DNA of 10,310 nt from DATGIQ01 sp035295665 (GCA_035295665.1 DATGIQ010000006.1:1-10310), one strand, 5' to 3'. Positions 1 through 6,858 are shown, counted from the first letter of the stretch. The notes: generated by a model from the sequence alone, not told the origin. Numbers and translations are program-made.

Positions 1-230
1 ACTCTGCTGGCCCGCCACGAAGCCACGTAGGCGTCCCGCTCCGGGCCGGTCAACCACGCCTCGGGCAAGGCGCCGGTGTGAACGTAGTGAAAGCCTAGCC
101 CGGCGGCCGTGTGAAAGGCTCGCAGCCGATCACTGTCCAGGTTGTTGACCATGACGCCGATTTCCCACCGGGACGAACCCTCGGGATCCCCCTCGGGAGC
201 ATGTGCTGATTTGTTGATCTGTTGATCCAT
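1..230 (-). CDS. Sugar phosphate isomerase/epimerase-like TIM-barrel protein, N-terminal part
   Basis: The reverse strand is open from an ATG at 230 to the left edge, giving 76 codons of a gene that continues outside the window. After about 20 poorly conserved residues the protein reads WEIGVMVNNLDSDRLRAFHT, then AAGLGFHYVHTGALPEAWL. This resembles the first beta strand and helix of xylose-isomerase-like TIM barrels (sugar phosphate isomerases/epimerases), which often begin with a similar 'IGVM-N-L' strand followed by 'A--LGF--VH'. A GAGAG stretch lies about 8 bases before the ATG as a weak ribosome binding site. The metal-binding residues of this fold lie further downstream, so neither substrate nor activity can be judged. 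The gene is divergent from the PseG-like gene at 611. The family call is recognition from a short segment. Confidence 0.6.
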   Translation of the reverse strand, partial: MDQQINKSAHAPEGDPEGSSRWEIGVMVNNLDSDRLRAFHTAAGLGFHYVHTGALPEAWLTGPERDAYVASWRASR

Positions 231-610
231 CGAAATCTCTCTCGTGCTTGGTCAGCGTCCATTCACGGCGCCGATTGCTTGCACGGGCTTCGTTCCAACT
301 TGGCCTTTTTCTTCTGCCGGGCGCTCGGTTAAGATTCCTCTTGCTGACGGCCGGAACCGTCGGCGAGGGCCACGGAAAGGCTCTTGAGAAGAGGAGTGCA
401 TGAACGGATTCATTGCCACCGCTGTCCGCGGACAGCTCATCACCTCCATCCTTTCTACACACGTTGCCCGATCCCGGGCAACCGTTTCCCGTTCGTCACC
501 TCCTCCCAAGAGACCGAGGCCCAAACCCTGTCCGCGATGAAGCTGGCCGCAAGCGTGGTCGGTTCTCTGAAGCGGTCCAGTCACCCTTTCCCTTTTCCAG
601 GAACAGAGCC
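231..610. other. Divergent intergenic region, no convincing gene
   Basis: This 380-base spacer separates the divergent isomerase-like gene (minus) and PseG-like gene (plus), so it should hold both promoters. Open frames cross it on both strands, including an in-frame 66-codon extension of the PseG-like gene from 413. Their translations are rich in Pro, Arg and Ser with no recognisable fold, and I treat them as chance. No sigma-70-like hexamer pair with normal spacing stood out. The most distinctive feature is the perfect palindrome at 421-436. Confidence 0.6.
421..436. promoter_or_regulatory. Perfect 16-bp palindrome, possible operator
   Basis: The bases GCTGTCCGCGGACAGC are identical to their own reverse complement. 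The site is in the divergent spacer, 175 bases before the PseG-like start and 190 bases before the isomerase-like start. The 10-bp core GTCCGCGGAC recurs at 7033-7042 in another intergenic region, where CTGTCCGCGGAC is shared. A dimeric regulator site is the simplest reading, but no regulator gene lies in the window and a short GC-rich palindrome can arise by chance. Confidence 0.3.
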
Positions 611-1681
611 ATGTATCGCGATCCGATCCTTTTCCGAGTGGACGGCACCAGCCGTTCGGGCTGGGAGCGACTGTCCCGGTGCCTCATGTTGGCGGCCGCG
701 CTGCAACGGCGACGGCGGCCCACGTACTTCCTCAGCCGGTTGGAGCCCGCTTCGTTGGCCCTGGGTATCAAGAGAGCCGGGAATGAATGGTTGGAAGCCG
801 ACGCCGATTCCGGCACCGGCGAAGATCTCGACGAAGTGATCCATGAGGTAAGGCGGCTCCGGCCGGCGGCGGTAATCGTGGATTCGGCCGACGCGGATGA
901 AGACTACTTGAGGGCTCTGAAGAGCACGGGCGTCTTGCTTGTCTCGATCGACCACCTGGCTAATACCCGCTTGCCGTCACGGTTGGTAATCAATCCACTG
1001 CTCGGCCCTGGACGCGATTCATTCGCCTTCGAGCCGGGGACCCAGCTGTTGCTGGGGGCGCGTTTTGCGCTGGTGCGCTCGGAAATCCGTCGCATCCGGC
1101 CGGCACGGGCACAGGAAGCGCCGCAACCCTTCCGCGCCTTGGTGGCCCTCGGCGATGACGATCCGAATCGGCAGACGGGCGCCCTGGCCCTCCAACTGGC
1201 AGCCATCTCGAAGATTGCCCGCGTCGATATGATCGTTCGGCCCCAGCATCCGGATCTGACATCGTTGCAGGAATTGGCGGCATCCAACCCGGACCGATTG
1301 GGTGTGGCCTTTGAAACGGCGGACGTCACAGCAAGTATTGCCCGCTGCCATGTCGCCTTCAGCGCCGGCAATTCCTGGTCGCTGGAACTGGCATGCGTGG
1401 GCGTGCCGCAATTGTTGATTGTCCAATCCGAAGCCCACTGGCCTACGGCCCAGCGGCTGGAAGAAGAGGGGGCAGGTACCTGCCTTGGTTGGCACGAAAG
1501 TGTGTCCGCTCAAACCATTCGGCTCGCGGTGCAAAATGTCCTCGGCGACGCTCTCGAACGCCAGGCGATGGCCCGGTGTGGCCGGCAACTTATCGATGGC
1601 CGAGGTCCCGACCGGCTGGTGACGGCGTTGGAAATCCTTCTCCATCCTTCGCGGCAAATTGCCCTCAGTCAAGCCGCGTGA
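611..1681 (+). CDS. PseG/SpsG-like nucleotide-sugar hydrolase homologue, catalytic His missing
   Basis: This 356-residue protein resembles PseG, the hydrolase that removes UDP from UDP-2,4-diacetamido-2,4,6-trideoxy-L-altrose in pseudaminic acid synthesis, and the related SpsG proteins. The N-terminus reads FRVDGTSRSGWERLSRCLML, matching the family pattern 'FR-D-S---G-GH--R-L-LA'. Residues 125-159 (VINPL to LVRSEI) match the segment before the second domain, and residues 252-271 (AGNSWSLELACVGVPQLLIV) match the C-terminal nucleotide-binding segment, with Glu259 in place. In the GxGH motif the Gly is Glu19 and the catalytic His is Arg20. In the later D-H motif the second residue is Ser92. The fold call is fairly secure, but PseG activity is doubtful. 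The ATG at 611 is chosen because AGGA lies 8 bases upstream and family similarity begins at once; an earlier in-frame start at 413 adds non-conserved sequence. It is first of three plus-strand genes. Confidence 0.72.
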   Translation: MYRDPILFRVDGTSRSGWERLSRCLMLAAALQRRRRPTYFLSRLEPASLALGIKRAGNEWLEADADSGTGEDLDEVIHEVRRLRPAAVIVDSADADEDYLRALKSTGVLLVSIDHLANTRLPSRLVINPLLGPGRDSFAFEPGTQLLLGARFALVRSEIRRIRPARAQEAPQPFRALVALGDDDPNRQTGALALQLAAISKIARVDMIVRPQHPDLTSLQELAASNPDRLGVAFETADVTASIARCHVAFSAGNSWSLELACVGVPQLLIVQSEAHWPTAQRLEEEGAGTCLGWHESVSAQTIRLAVQNVLGDALERQAMARCGRQLIDGRGPDRLVTALEILLHPSRQIALSQAA

Positions 1682-1690
1682 ACGAGCCGG

Positions 1691-1759
1691 GGAGACAAGG
1701 AGGCAAGGAGAAAGTAGAACAGGCAGCAGGTGGATTGGTTTCCTTGTCTCCTTGTCTTC
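1691..1759. repeat. Inverted pair of tandem octamer repeats before polX
   Basis: The left arm (1691-1709) is built from GGAGACAA, GGAGGCAA and GGA with a period of 8. The right arm (1741-1759) is TCCTTGTC, TCCTTGTC and TTC, also period 8. The arms are reverse complements at 17 of 19 positions, and both differences allow G-U pairs in plus-strand RNA, so a 19-bp stem with a 31-base loop can form. The element fills most of the gap between the PseG-like stop and the polX ATG, ending 11 bases before that ATG. In the polX frame it would encode LVSLSPCL, a peptide I have often seen in over-extended gene calls from planctomycetes and cyanobacteria, which suggests a dispersed genomic repeat (from memory). 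Confidence 0.75.
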
Positions 1760-1770
1760 ACGGTCTGGGC

Positions 1771-3507
1771 ATGGACAAAAGGCAAGTCGCGAACATCCTG
1801 GACGAAATCGGCACGCTCCTCGAGCTGCAGGGCGAAAGCTCCTTTCGCTCTCAGGCGTACCACAATGCGGCCCGCGCCATCGACCAGCTGGAAGAGGACC
1901 TGACCCAGGTCTGGTCCTCTGGCCGGCTCGGCAGCATTCGTGGCATTGGTCAAACGATGGAGGAGAAGATCAGCACGCTCCTCCGTACGGGGGAGCTTCC
2001 GTTCTACACGCAGCTGCGCCAGAAAACCCCACCGGGACTCCTCCAGATGTTACGCTTGCCGGGGCTCGGCCCAAAGAAGGTCAAGGCGCTCTACGACCAG
2101 CTCGGCATCCAGGATTTGGAGCAGCTGCGGCAAGCTTGTGCCCATGGCCAAGTGGCCGAGCTGAAAGGGTTCGGTGCGAAGACGCAACAGAAGATCCTGG
2201 AAGGGATCGATTTTCTGAGTGAAGCCGGGACAAGGGTCCGCCTGGATCAAGCGTTGGATCTGGCTGCTGAACTTCTCGACGGGCTGCGCACTGCCCCCGG
2301 CATCCAGCGAATGGAACTTTGCGGCAGTCTTCGGCGGCGCAAGGAGGTCATCCAGGATATCGATATCCTGATCAGCTCCGAGGATGCCGCACCGATCATG
2401 CGGCAGTTCATTGGTCTGCCCGCGGGCGTGCAGGTCGTGGGCCATGGGCCGACTAAATCTAGCATTGTTGTCGAGCGCAGCTTATCCAGCGGCAAGCGCG
2501 TGCGGATGAACGCCGATCTCCGCGTGGTGCGGGATGAGCAATTTCCTTTGGCCTTGCATTACTTCACCGGTAGCAAAGAACACAACATCGCCATGCGCGC
2601 CCGTGCCCAGCACTATGGACTCAAACTGAGCGAGTATGAGCTGGCTGGTCCGAAGCATCGGGTCGTGTGCAAGGACGAAGCAGATCTGTTTCGCGCTCTG
2701 GAATTGGATCCGATTGCTCCGGAGATGCGGGAGCATACCGGGGAAATTGAGGCGGCAGCCGAGCACCGGCTACCCACCCTGGTGGAAGCGGAGGATCTTC
2801 AAGGCACTTTTCATTGCCACACGTCCTGGAGCGATGGTGCGGCTACGGTTCGCGAGATGGCGGAGGCTGCCAAGAGGCTCGGCTTCAAATACCTGGGCAT
2901 CGCGGACCATTCCCAATCGCTGACGGTGGCGAATGGACTGAGCCCGGACCGGGTTCGGCGCCAGCAGGAGGAGATCGATGAGGTTGAGGCCCACGTTCAT
3001 GGAATCACGCTGTTCAAAGGGACCGAGTGCGATATCCTCGCAGATGGACAACTAGATTACGACGACGCCCTCCTGGAAACGTTTGACTACGTGGTCGCAA
3101 GTGTCCATTCGCATTTCAACCAATCGCAATCCGAAATGACCGAACGCATTGTCCGCGCCGTCCGTCACCCTCGGGTCACGATGCTGGGCCATGCGACCGG
3201 CCGGCTACTACTTCGCCGGGACGGCTACAAGGTCGATCTGGAAGCGGTCCTCCACGCCGCGGCGGAGACCGGGACCCTCGTCGAGATCAACGCTCATCCG
3301 CAACGGCTGGACATTGATTGGATCCACTGCAAGCGAGCCAAGGCACTCGGCGTCCGCCTGGTCATCAATCCGGACGCACATAATGTGGAAGACCTGGGCT
3401 ATGTAAGCTTTGGGATCGATGTAGCCCGGCGGGGCTGGTTGGAGAAGAAGGACATTTTCAATACGCAAAGCACGGCCGCGGTAACCCGCGCGTTTTCCGC
3501 AAGATGA
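1771..3507 (+). CDS. polX: DNA polymerase X family protein with C-terminal PHP domain (PolX)
   Basis: The 578-residue protein has the usual layout and length of bacterial PolX, a gap-filling polymerase proposed to act in DNA repair, with a metal-dependent 3'-5' exonuclease or phosphoesterase in the PHP domain. Residues 1-80 form the 8-kDa-like domain. Helix-hairpin-helix motifs are at about 54-62 (IRGIG), 96-103 (LPGLGPKK) and 131-137 (LKGFGAK). The nucleotidyltransferase palm starts at GSLRRRKE (185-192), with metal-binding aspartates Asp196, Asp198 (DIDIL) and Asp249 (NADLR). TGSKEHNIAMR (266-276) is the conserved thumb-side motif. The PHP domain (345-578) keeps its apparent metal ligands: His348, His350, Asp355, His380, Glu419, His446/His448, His474, Asp535 and His537. 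The ATG at 1771 gives the normal N-terminus. An open frame reaches back to 1393, but it crosses the upstream repeat and gene. No Shine-Dalgarno is visible because the repeat arm occupies that position. Confidence 0.95.
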   Translation: MDKRQVANILDEIGTLLELQGESSFRSQAYHNAARAIDQLEEDLTQVWSSGRLGSIRGIGQTMEEKISTLLRTGELPFYTQLRQKTPPGLLQMLRLPGLGPKKVKALYDQLGIQDLEQLRQACAHGQVAELKGFGAKTQQKILEGIDFLSEAGTRVRLDQALDLAAELLDGLRTAPGIQRMELCGSLRRRKEVIQDIDILISSEDAAPIMRQFIGLPAGVQVVGHGPTKSSIVVERSLSSGKRVRMNADLRVVRDEQFPLALHYFTGSKEHNIAMRARAQHYGLKLSEYELAGPKHRVVCKDEADLFRALELDPIAPEMREHTGEIEAAAEHRLPTLVEAEDLQGTFHCHTSWSDGAATVREMAEAAKRLGFKYLGIADHSQSLTVANGLSPDRVRRQQEEIDEVEAHVHGITLFKGTECDILADGQLDYDDALLETFDYVVASVHSHFNQSQSEMTERIVRAVRHPRVTMLGHATGRLLLRRDGYKVDLEAVLHAAAETGTLVEINAHPQRLDIDWIHCKRAKALGVRLVINPDAHNVEDLGYVSFGIDVARRGWLEKKDIFNTQSTAAVTRAFSAR

Positions 3508-3563
3508 GACAGCGAAGGCGTTTGCGACGTTGAAGAGTCCTTGGCGATCCCGGAAGGGAGCGT

Positions 3564-3569
3564 GGAGGA
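3564..3569 (+). promoter_or_regulatory. Ribosome binding site that decides the start at 3578
   Basis: GGAGGA lies 8 bases before the ATG at 3578. It is near-perfect, whereas the earlier in-frame ATG at 3530 has no such site and adds 16 residues rich in Arg and Trp that look non-coding. This supports the shorter 382-residue product. Confidence 0.75.
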
Positions 3570-3577
3570 CACAGAAC

Positions 3578-4726
3578 ATGGATCCGCAGGTACATCCGTT
3601 AATCCAGGCGCTCCACCAAAGCTCGTCCAAATGCGTCCTGGCGATGACCGGCGGAGGATCGGGGGCCGCTGCTCTTCTGCTCGGTGTTCCGGGTGCTTCG
3701 CGAACCGTCCTGGAAGTAATTGTCCCGTATTGCGAACAGGCCCTGGTCGAGTTTCTGGGCCGAAGGCCGGAGCAATTCTGTTCCGTCGCGACCAGCCGGG
3801 CACTTGCGCTTCGGGCCTATGAGCGCGCGGCCTGGCTAGCACCAGGAGAGAAGGTGCTCGGCCTCGGTTGCACGGCCAGCCTGGCAACGGATCGGCCCAA
3901 GCGCGGCGAACACCGGTTCTACCTGACATGCCAAAATGCTGATCGGACATTGAATTATTCCTTGACGCTGCGCAAGGGCGAGCGGTCGCGCGCGGAGGAA
4001 GAGGCCGTGCTCGATTCGGCTTTGCTCAATCTGCTGGCCGCGGCGTGTGCGATCAATGAGCGTGTTCCCGTGGCGTTGCGGCCGGGTGAGGCGGCGGACA
4101 TCGAATCGTCCCCGTCAGCCAGTTTGGTTAGCTCATTGCTCCGTTCCGAGGTGCCGGCCTTTTGCGCACACCCCGATGGGCGTCTTTCGGCGGATGCTCC
4201 ACGCCCAGGTGCGCTGCTTTCCGGAGCGTTCAACCCAGCACATCACGGTCATTGGGGGCTGGCAGTGCTGGCATCCCGGCTCTTGGGCATGGAGGTTGCG
4301 TTCGAGCTGAGTGTGACGAATGTCGATAAGCCGGCGCTTCCCGCCGCGGAAATCCACCGGCGTTTGCAGCAGTTCACGTGGCGCGCACCAGTCTGGGTAA
4401 CCAGGGCCGCAACCTTCGTCGAAAAGGCCTCTCTCTTTCCCAGATCGGTCTTTGTGGTGGGAGCAGATACCGCTGCACGGATCGTGGCCCCGCATTACTA
4501 CGAGGACAGCCAGGCCCGCATGGCGGGTGCGCTCGAGCAAATTCGCCGCCAGGGTTGCCGCTTTCTCGTCGCTTGCCGAGAAGACCGGACCGGCAAGCAC
4601 GTGAGCTTGGAAGATTTGGAAGTCCCGGCTGCTTATCGCGACTTGTTTGGCGGGATCGCGAAGGATGACTTTTCCGTGCCCATCTCCTCGACGGCCCTGC
4701 GCGGACTAGCTGTCCAGACTGATTAG
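3578..4726 (+). CDS. CinA/PncC-like domain fused to NMNAT-type nucleotidyltransferase
   Basis: The 382-residue protein has two halves. Residues about 18-165 resemble the CinA C-terminal (PncC, NMN deamidase) domain: TGGGSGAAALLLGVPGAS (24-41), then VPYCEQAL (49-56), GLGCTASLATDRPKRG (95-110) and LTLRKGERSRAEEE (129-142). Aligned to PncC, the catalytic Ser falls on Thr24 and the catalytic Lys on Leu56, so amidase activity looks unlikely. Residues about 211-382 form a cytidylyltransferase-like domain with GAFNPAHHGH (216-225, the PxHxGH nucleotide-binding motif), VVGADTAARI (293-302) and ISSTALR (369-375), the signature that closes the NMN adenylyltransferase site. The second half is therefore probably an active adenylyltransferase on NMN or a related nucleotide, with the first half as a substrate-binding or regulatory domain. 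I recall similarly arranged proteins in plants and fungi, unchecked. The stop overlaps the converging aminotransferase stop by 4 bases. Confidence 0.8.
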   Translation: MDPQVHPLIQALHQSSSKCVLAMTGGGSGAAALLLGVPGASRTVLEVIVPYCEQALVEFLGRRPEQFCSVATSRALALRAYERAAWLAPGEKVLGLGCTASLATDRPKRGEHRFYLTCQNADRTLNYSLTLRKGERSRAEEEAVLDSALLNLLAAACAINERVPVALRPGEAADIESSPSASLVSSLLRSEVPAFCAHPDGRLSADAPRPGALLSGAFNPAHHGHWGLAVLASRLLGMEVAFELSVTNVDKPALPAAEIHRRLQQFTWRAPVWVTRAATFVEKASLFPRSVFVVGADTAARIVAPHYYEDSQARMAGALEQIRRQGCRFLVACREDRTGKHVSLEDLEVPAAYRDLFGGIAKDDFSVPISSTALRGLAVQTD

Positions 4727-5997
4727 GCCGGCTCCTTCAGGCGATACCTGGGATGGGCTGTCAGGTATCGTTCGACGCGCCCCGTTCGGGTGATTGCATC
4801 GGCCAAGAACGTGACCGCCTGGCGGAGCCGTTCATCTGGCTCCGCACAGCTAAACCGCAAAAAGCCCTGCCCAGCAGCGCCGAAGCATTCACCGCCCAAG
4901 CAGGCGACACCTCGGCGCTCATCCGCACCTTCCAACAGGTACATGGCCAGACCATGCGATTGAATGCCGAGACGCTGGCAAATCGCGGTCACGTTGGGGA
5001 ATGCATAAAATGTACCGGCGGGCATGAACACGGTAATCCCGTCTACCCGCTGCAAATCCGCCACCAGCGCTTCCACTTTCTTCCGGAACTGGACCATGAT
5101 TTGATCCCGCTCGGTTTGGTCGTGTCCCAGCGCGGCTTGGCCGGCAAGCTGAACGAACGGCGGAACGCAGGACAAGGAGGTATTGATCATCTTGCCGAGC
5201 GTATCGGCCAAGCGCGGGCTGGTGATCGCGTAGCCTAGCCGCCAGCCACTCATGCTGTACGATTTGCTGAACGTGTACGCCGCCACGACCTGCTCCATCA
5301 ACCCCGGTTCGGCCAAGAGGGGATGGTGCCGTCCGCTCCACACCATGTGGCAATACGGTTCATCGCTGAAGACGGCCACGTTGCGGCCACGAATCAATTC
5401 GGCCAAGGCGCGCAGGTCCTGGGAGGTGGCGACGCCGCCGGTGGGGTTGTGCGGTGAGTTGAGAAAGATGGCCTTGGCACGCGGGGTCGTTCGGAGAAAG
5501 TCTTCAACGGCCTGTAGATCAGGCCGGAAGTGGTTCGCCTGGAGAAGGGGGCTGTACACCACATGGGCCCCGCGCCGCGCGATGTTGGGACCGTACGTTG
5601 GGAAGTGCGGCGTGAATACGAGCACCGCATCTCCCGGATCGAGAAATGCCTCGCAGAAAAACTGCTCGAAAACCTTGGCACCGGGACCGATGACCACGTT
5701 GTCGGCGGCCACGGCAACACCGAACTCGCGGCGGTAGTTGGCGGCAACCGCTTCCCGAAACGAGGCAAGACCCAGCGAGGGACAGTAATGGGTTGCTCCT
5801 GCGTGGATCGATTCCACCCCGGCTGCGAGGGCGCTCTTGGTACTGGGAAAGGGGCTATCGCCGATCTGAAGTTCGATGACGTCCTTACCCTGGGCCCGGA
5901 GCTGCTTGGCAACGGCCAGGACATCAAATGCCGTTTCCGGACAAAGACCTTCCGCAAAGGCACTCAAGCGGACCGGGGAAGAGGTTGACTCATTCAT
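4723..5997 (-). CDS. PLP-dependent aminotransferase, class I/II (aspartate aminotransferase fold)
   Basis: The 424-residue protein is a fold-type I aminotransferase, transferring an amino group between an amino acid and a 2-oxo acid using pyridoxal phosphate. Visible motifs are LQIGDSPFPS near 43-52, GPGAKVFEQFF (104-114, phosphate loop region), NSPHNPTGG (180-188), SDEPYCHMVW (211-220, with Asp212 and Tyr215 to the cofactor), FSKSYSMSGWRLGY (243-256, with Lys245 as the Schiff-base lysine) and RFSCA (381-385, with Arg381 to the substrate carboxylate). All key residues are intact, so it should be active. The substrate cannot be assigned; annotation as aspartate aminotransferase would be a guess. 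The ATG at 5997 is chosen because the 29 upstream in-frame codons (to 6084) translate the repeat element. No clear Shine-Dalgarno precedes it. The gene follows the 248-residue protein on the same strand after 114 bases and converges on the CinA/NMNAT-like gene. Confidence 0.92.
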   Translation of the reverse strand: MNESTSSPVRLSAFAEGLCPETAFDVLAVAKQLRAQGKDVIELQIGDSPFPSTKSALAAGVESIHAGATHYCPSLGLASFREAVAANYRREFGVAVAADNVVIGPGAKVFEQFFCEAFLDPGDAVLVFTPHFPTYGPNIARRGAHVVYSPLLQANHFRPDLQAVEDFLRTTPRAKAIFLNSPHNPTGGVATSQDLRALAELIRGRNVAVFSDEPYCHMVWSGRHHPLLAEPGLMEQVVAAYTFSKSYSMSGWRLGYAITSPRLADTLGKMINTSLSCVPPFVQLAGQAALGHDQTERDQIMVQFRKKVEALVADLQRVDGITVFMPAGTFYAFPNVTAICQRLGIQSHGLAMYLLEGADERRGVACLGGECFGAAGQGFLRFSCAEPDERLRQAVTFLADAITRTGRVERYLTAHPRYRLKEPA

Positions 5998-6003
5998 TTC
6001 AGG

Positions 6004-6103
6004 AAACCGAAAACCGATGCCGTGCAAGAAAAAACAAACCGGCCGTGGGCGTCCCTCGGCACGGACGCCTGGACCGTTGCCCATAATCTATGGTTTTCGG
6101 TTT
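6004..6103. repeat. Inverted pair of short tandem repeats before the aminotransferase
   Basis: AAACCGAAAACC (6004-6015) and GGTTTTCGGTTT (6092-6103) are perfect 12-bp reverse complements. The right side is two copies of the heptamer GGTTTTC (6092-6105); the left is GAAACC followed by GAAAACC. Inside lies a second stem, 6047-6054 with 6063-6070 (GGGCGTCC / GGACGCCT, 7 bp plus a wobble pair). The element takes up nearly all of the 114-base gap between the 248-residue gene and the aminotransferase, and its proximal arm ends 6 bases before the aminotransferase ATG. Its build parallels the polX-proximal element, although the repeat unit is different. Confidence 0.7.
6029..6070 (-). terminator. Possible terminator for the 248-residue gene
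   Basis: Read on the minus strand, a GC-rich hairpin (6070-6063 with 6054-6047; or CCGTG/CACGG at 6064-6060 with 6047-6043) is followed within 4 to 8 bases by a T-rich run (TTTGTTTTTT, 6038-6029). It starts about 40 bases past the stop of the 248-residue gene. The gap between stem and T-run is longer than ideal, so termination may be weak or act as attenuation ahead of the aminotransferase. Confidence 0.35.
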
Positions 6104-6111
6104 TCGATTGC

Positions 6112-6858
6112 CTACTGTTTGGCAGCAATTGCCTGGGCCAGCGGCCGAACGACCCCAGGAACGATATGGTTATCTACCAGCTCCTGGCAGATTTTGCGCT
6201 GGTTCTTGTAGGATTCGCCGAAGCTTTTGTACGCCTGCCGGCCCCAATATTGCCGCACTGTGAAATAGACACTGATGGGTGCTTCCGGGAATTGACCGGT
6301 CCGGATCTGGTACGCATTTGTCCGTGTCTCGATACTCAGCCGGCATTGCAGCCGGCAGTCTTCGTCGAGACTGATCATCAAGGACGGCTCGTAATTGATG
6401 ACGCGATTGCCGGGCAATTGAACGAGGTTTTCCAACGCCGAATTAAGCCCGAGCGCCTCAACGACAACCTCGTCATGGTTCCCAGTGAACGTAAAGTCGA
6501 ATGCGAAAAGCACATCCATCGCTTCGCAGTCGAGGGAGCTGAAATCGAGATGATAGGGCACCAGCTCCAGGACGCGCTCGTGCTGGATATCCGCGGCTTC
6601 CAAATTGGGCGGGTTGACGTAGCCTGTGCAAATCCTTCGCGACTCCAAGGTCACCCAGCGGTAGCTTCCTTGCTCCCGATTCTCCTCCAGTACATATTCT
6701 CCGCTTTCCCGACAGTCAAAGTCGGTCATTTGGGGAAACGTCTTTTGCATGCTGTCAAAAAAATGCAAAATCGTCTCCCGGCCGGAGGGCAGTTCCATTT
6801 TGCTATTCAGATAGACGTAGACTCCGAAGTCATCACATTGGGAACTGTAGGGATTCAT
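6112..6858 (-). CDS. Protein of unknown function, 248 residues
   Basis: I do not recognise this family. The 248 residues have no signal peptide and no long hydrophobic segment, so a soluble cytoplasmic protein is likely. It is rather acidic in the middle (TDFDCRESGEYVLEENREQG, then EAADIQHERVLELVP and FSSLDCEAMDVLFAFDFTF) and reads like a mixed alpha/beta domain. The last 40 residues are more basic (RQYWGRQAYKSFGESYKNQR). The ATG at 6858 is chosen because GAGGAAG lies about 5 bases upstream. The open frame continues to 7161, but those 101 extra codons are low-complexity in feel and have no ribosome site. The gene is upstream of the aminotransferase on the same strand, with a terminator-like structure between them. 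Amino acid composition and the ribosome site make it a real gene; function is open. Confidence 0.8.
   Translation of the reverse strand: MNPYSSQCDDFGVYVYLNSKMELPSGRETILHFFDSMQKTFPQMTDFDCRESGEYVLEENREQGSYRWVTLESRRICTGYVNPPNLEAADIQHERVLELVPYHLDFSSLDCEAMDVLFAFDFTFTGNHDEVVVEALGLNSALENLVQLPGNRVINYEPSLMISLDEDCRLQCRLSIETRTNAYQIRTGQFPEAPISVYFTVRQYWGRQAYKSFGESYKNQRKICQELVDNHIVPGVVRPLAQAIAAKQ

Noticed and set aside
413..610. In-frame N-terminal extension of the PseG-like protein
   Set aside because: The extra 66 residues are Pro/Arg/Ser-rich, precede the natural family N-terminus, and the ATG at 611 has its own AGGA site.
1691..1759. CRISPR-like or IS-end interpretation of the repeat pair
   Set aside because: There are no regularly spaced unique spacers, no transposase and no visible target-site duplication; a short dispersed repeat fits better.
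1393..1770. In-frame extension of PolX by 126 codons
   Set aside because: It overlaps the end of the PseG-like gene in another frame and translates the repeat element; PolX similarity begins exactly at the ATG at 1771.
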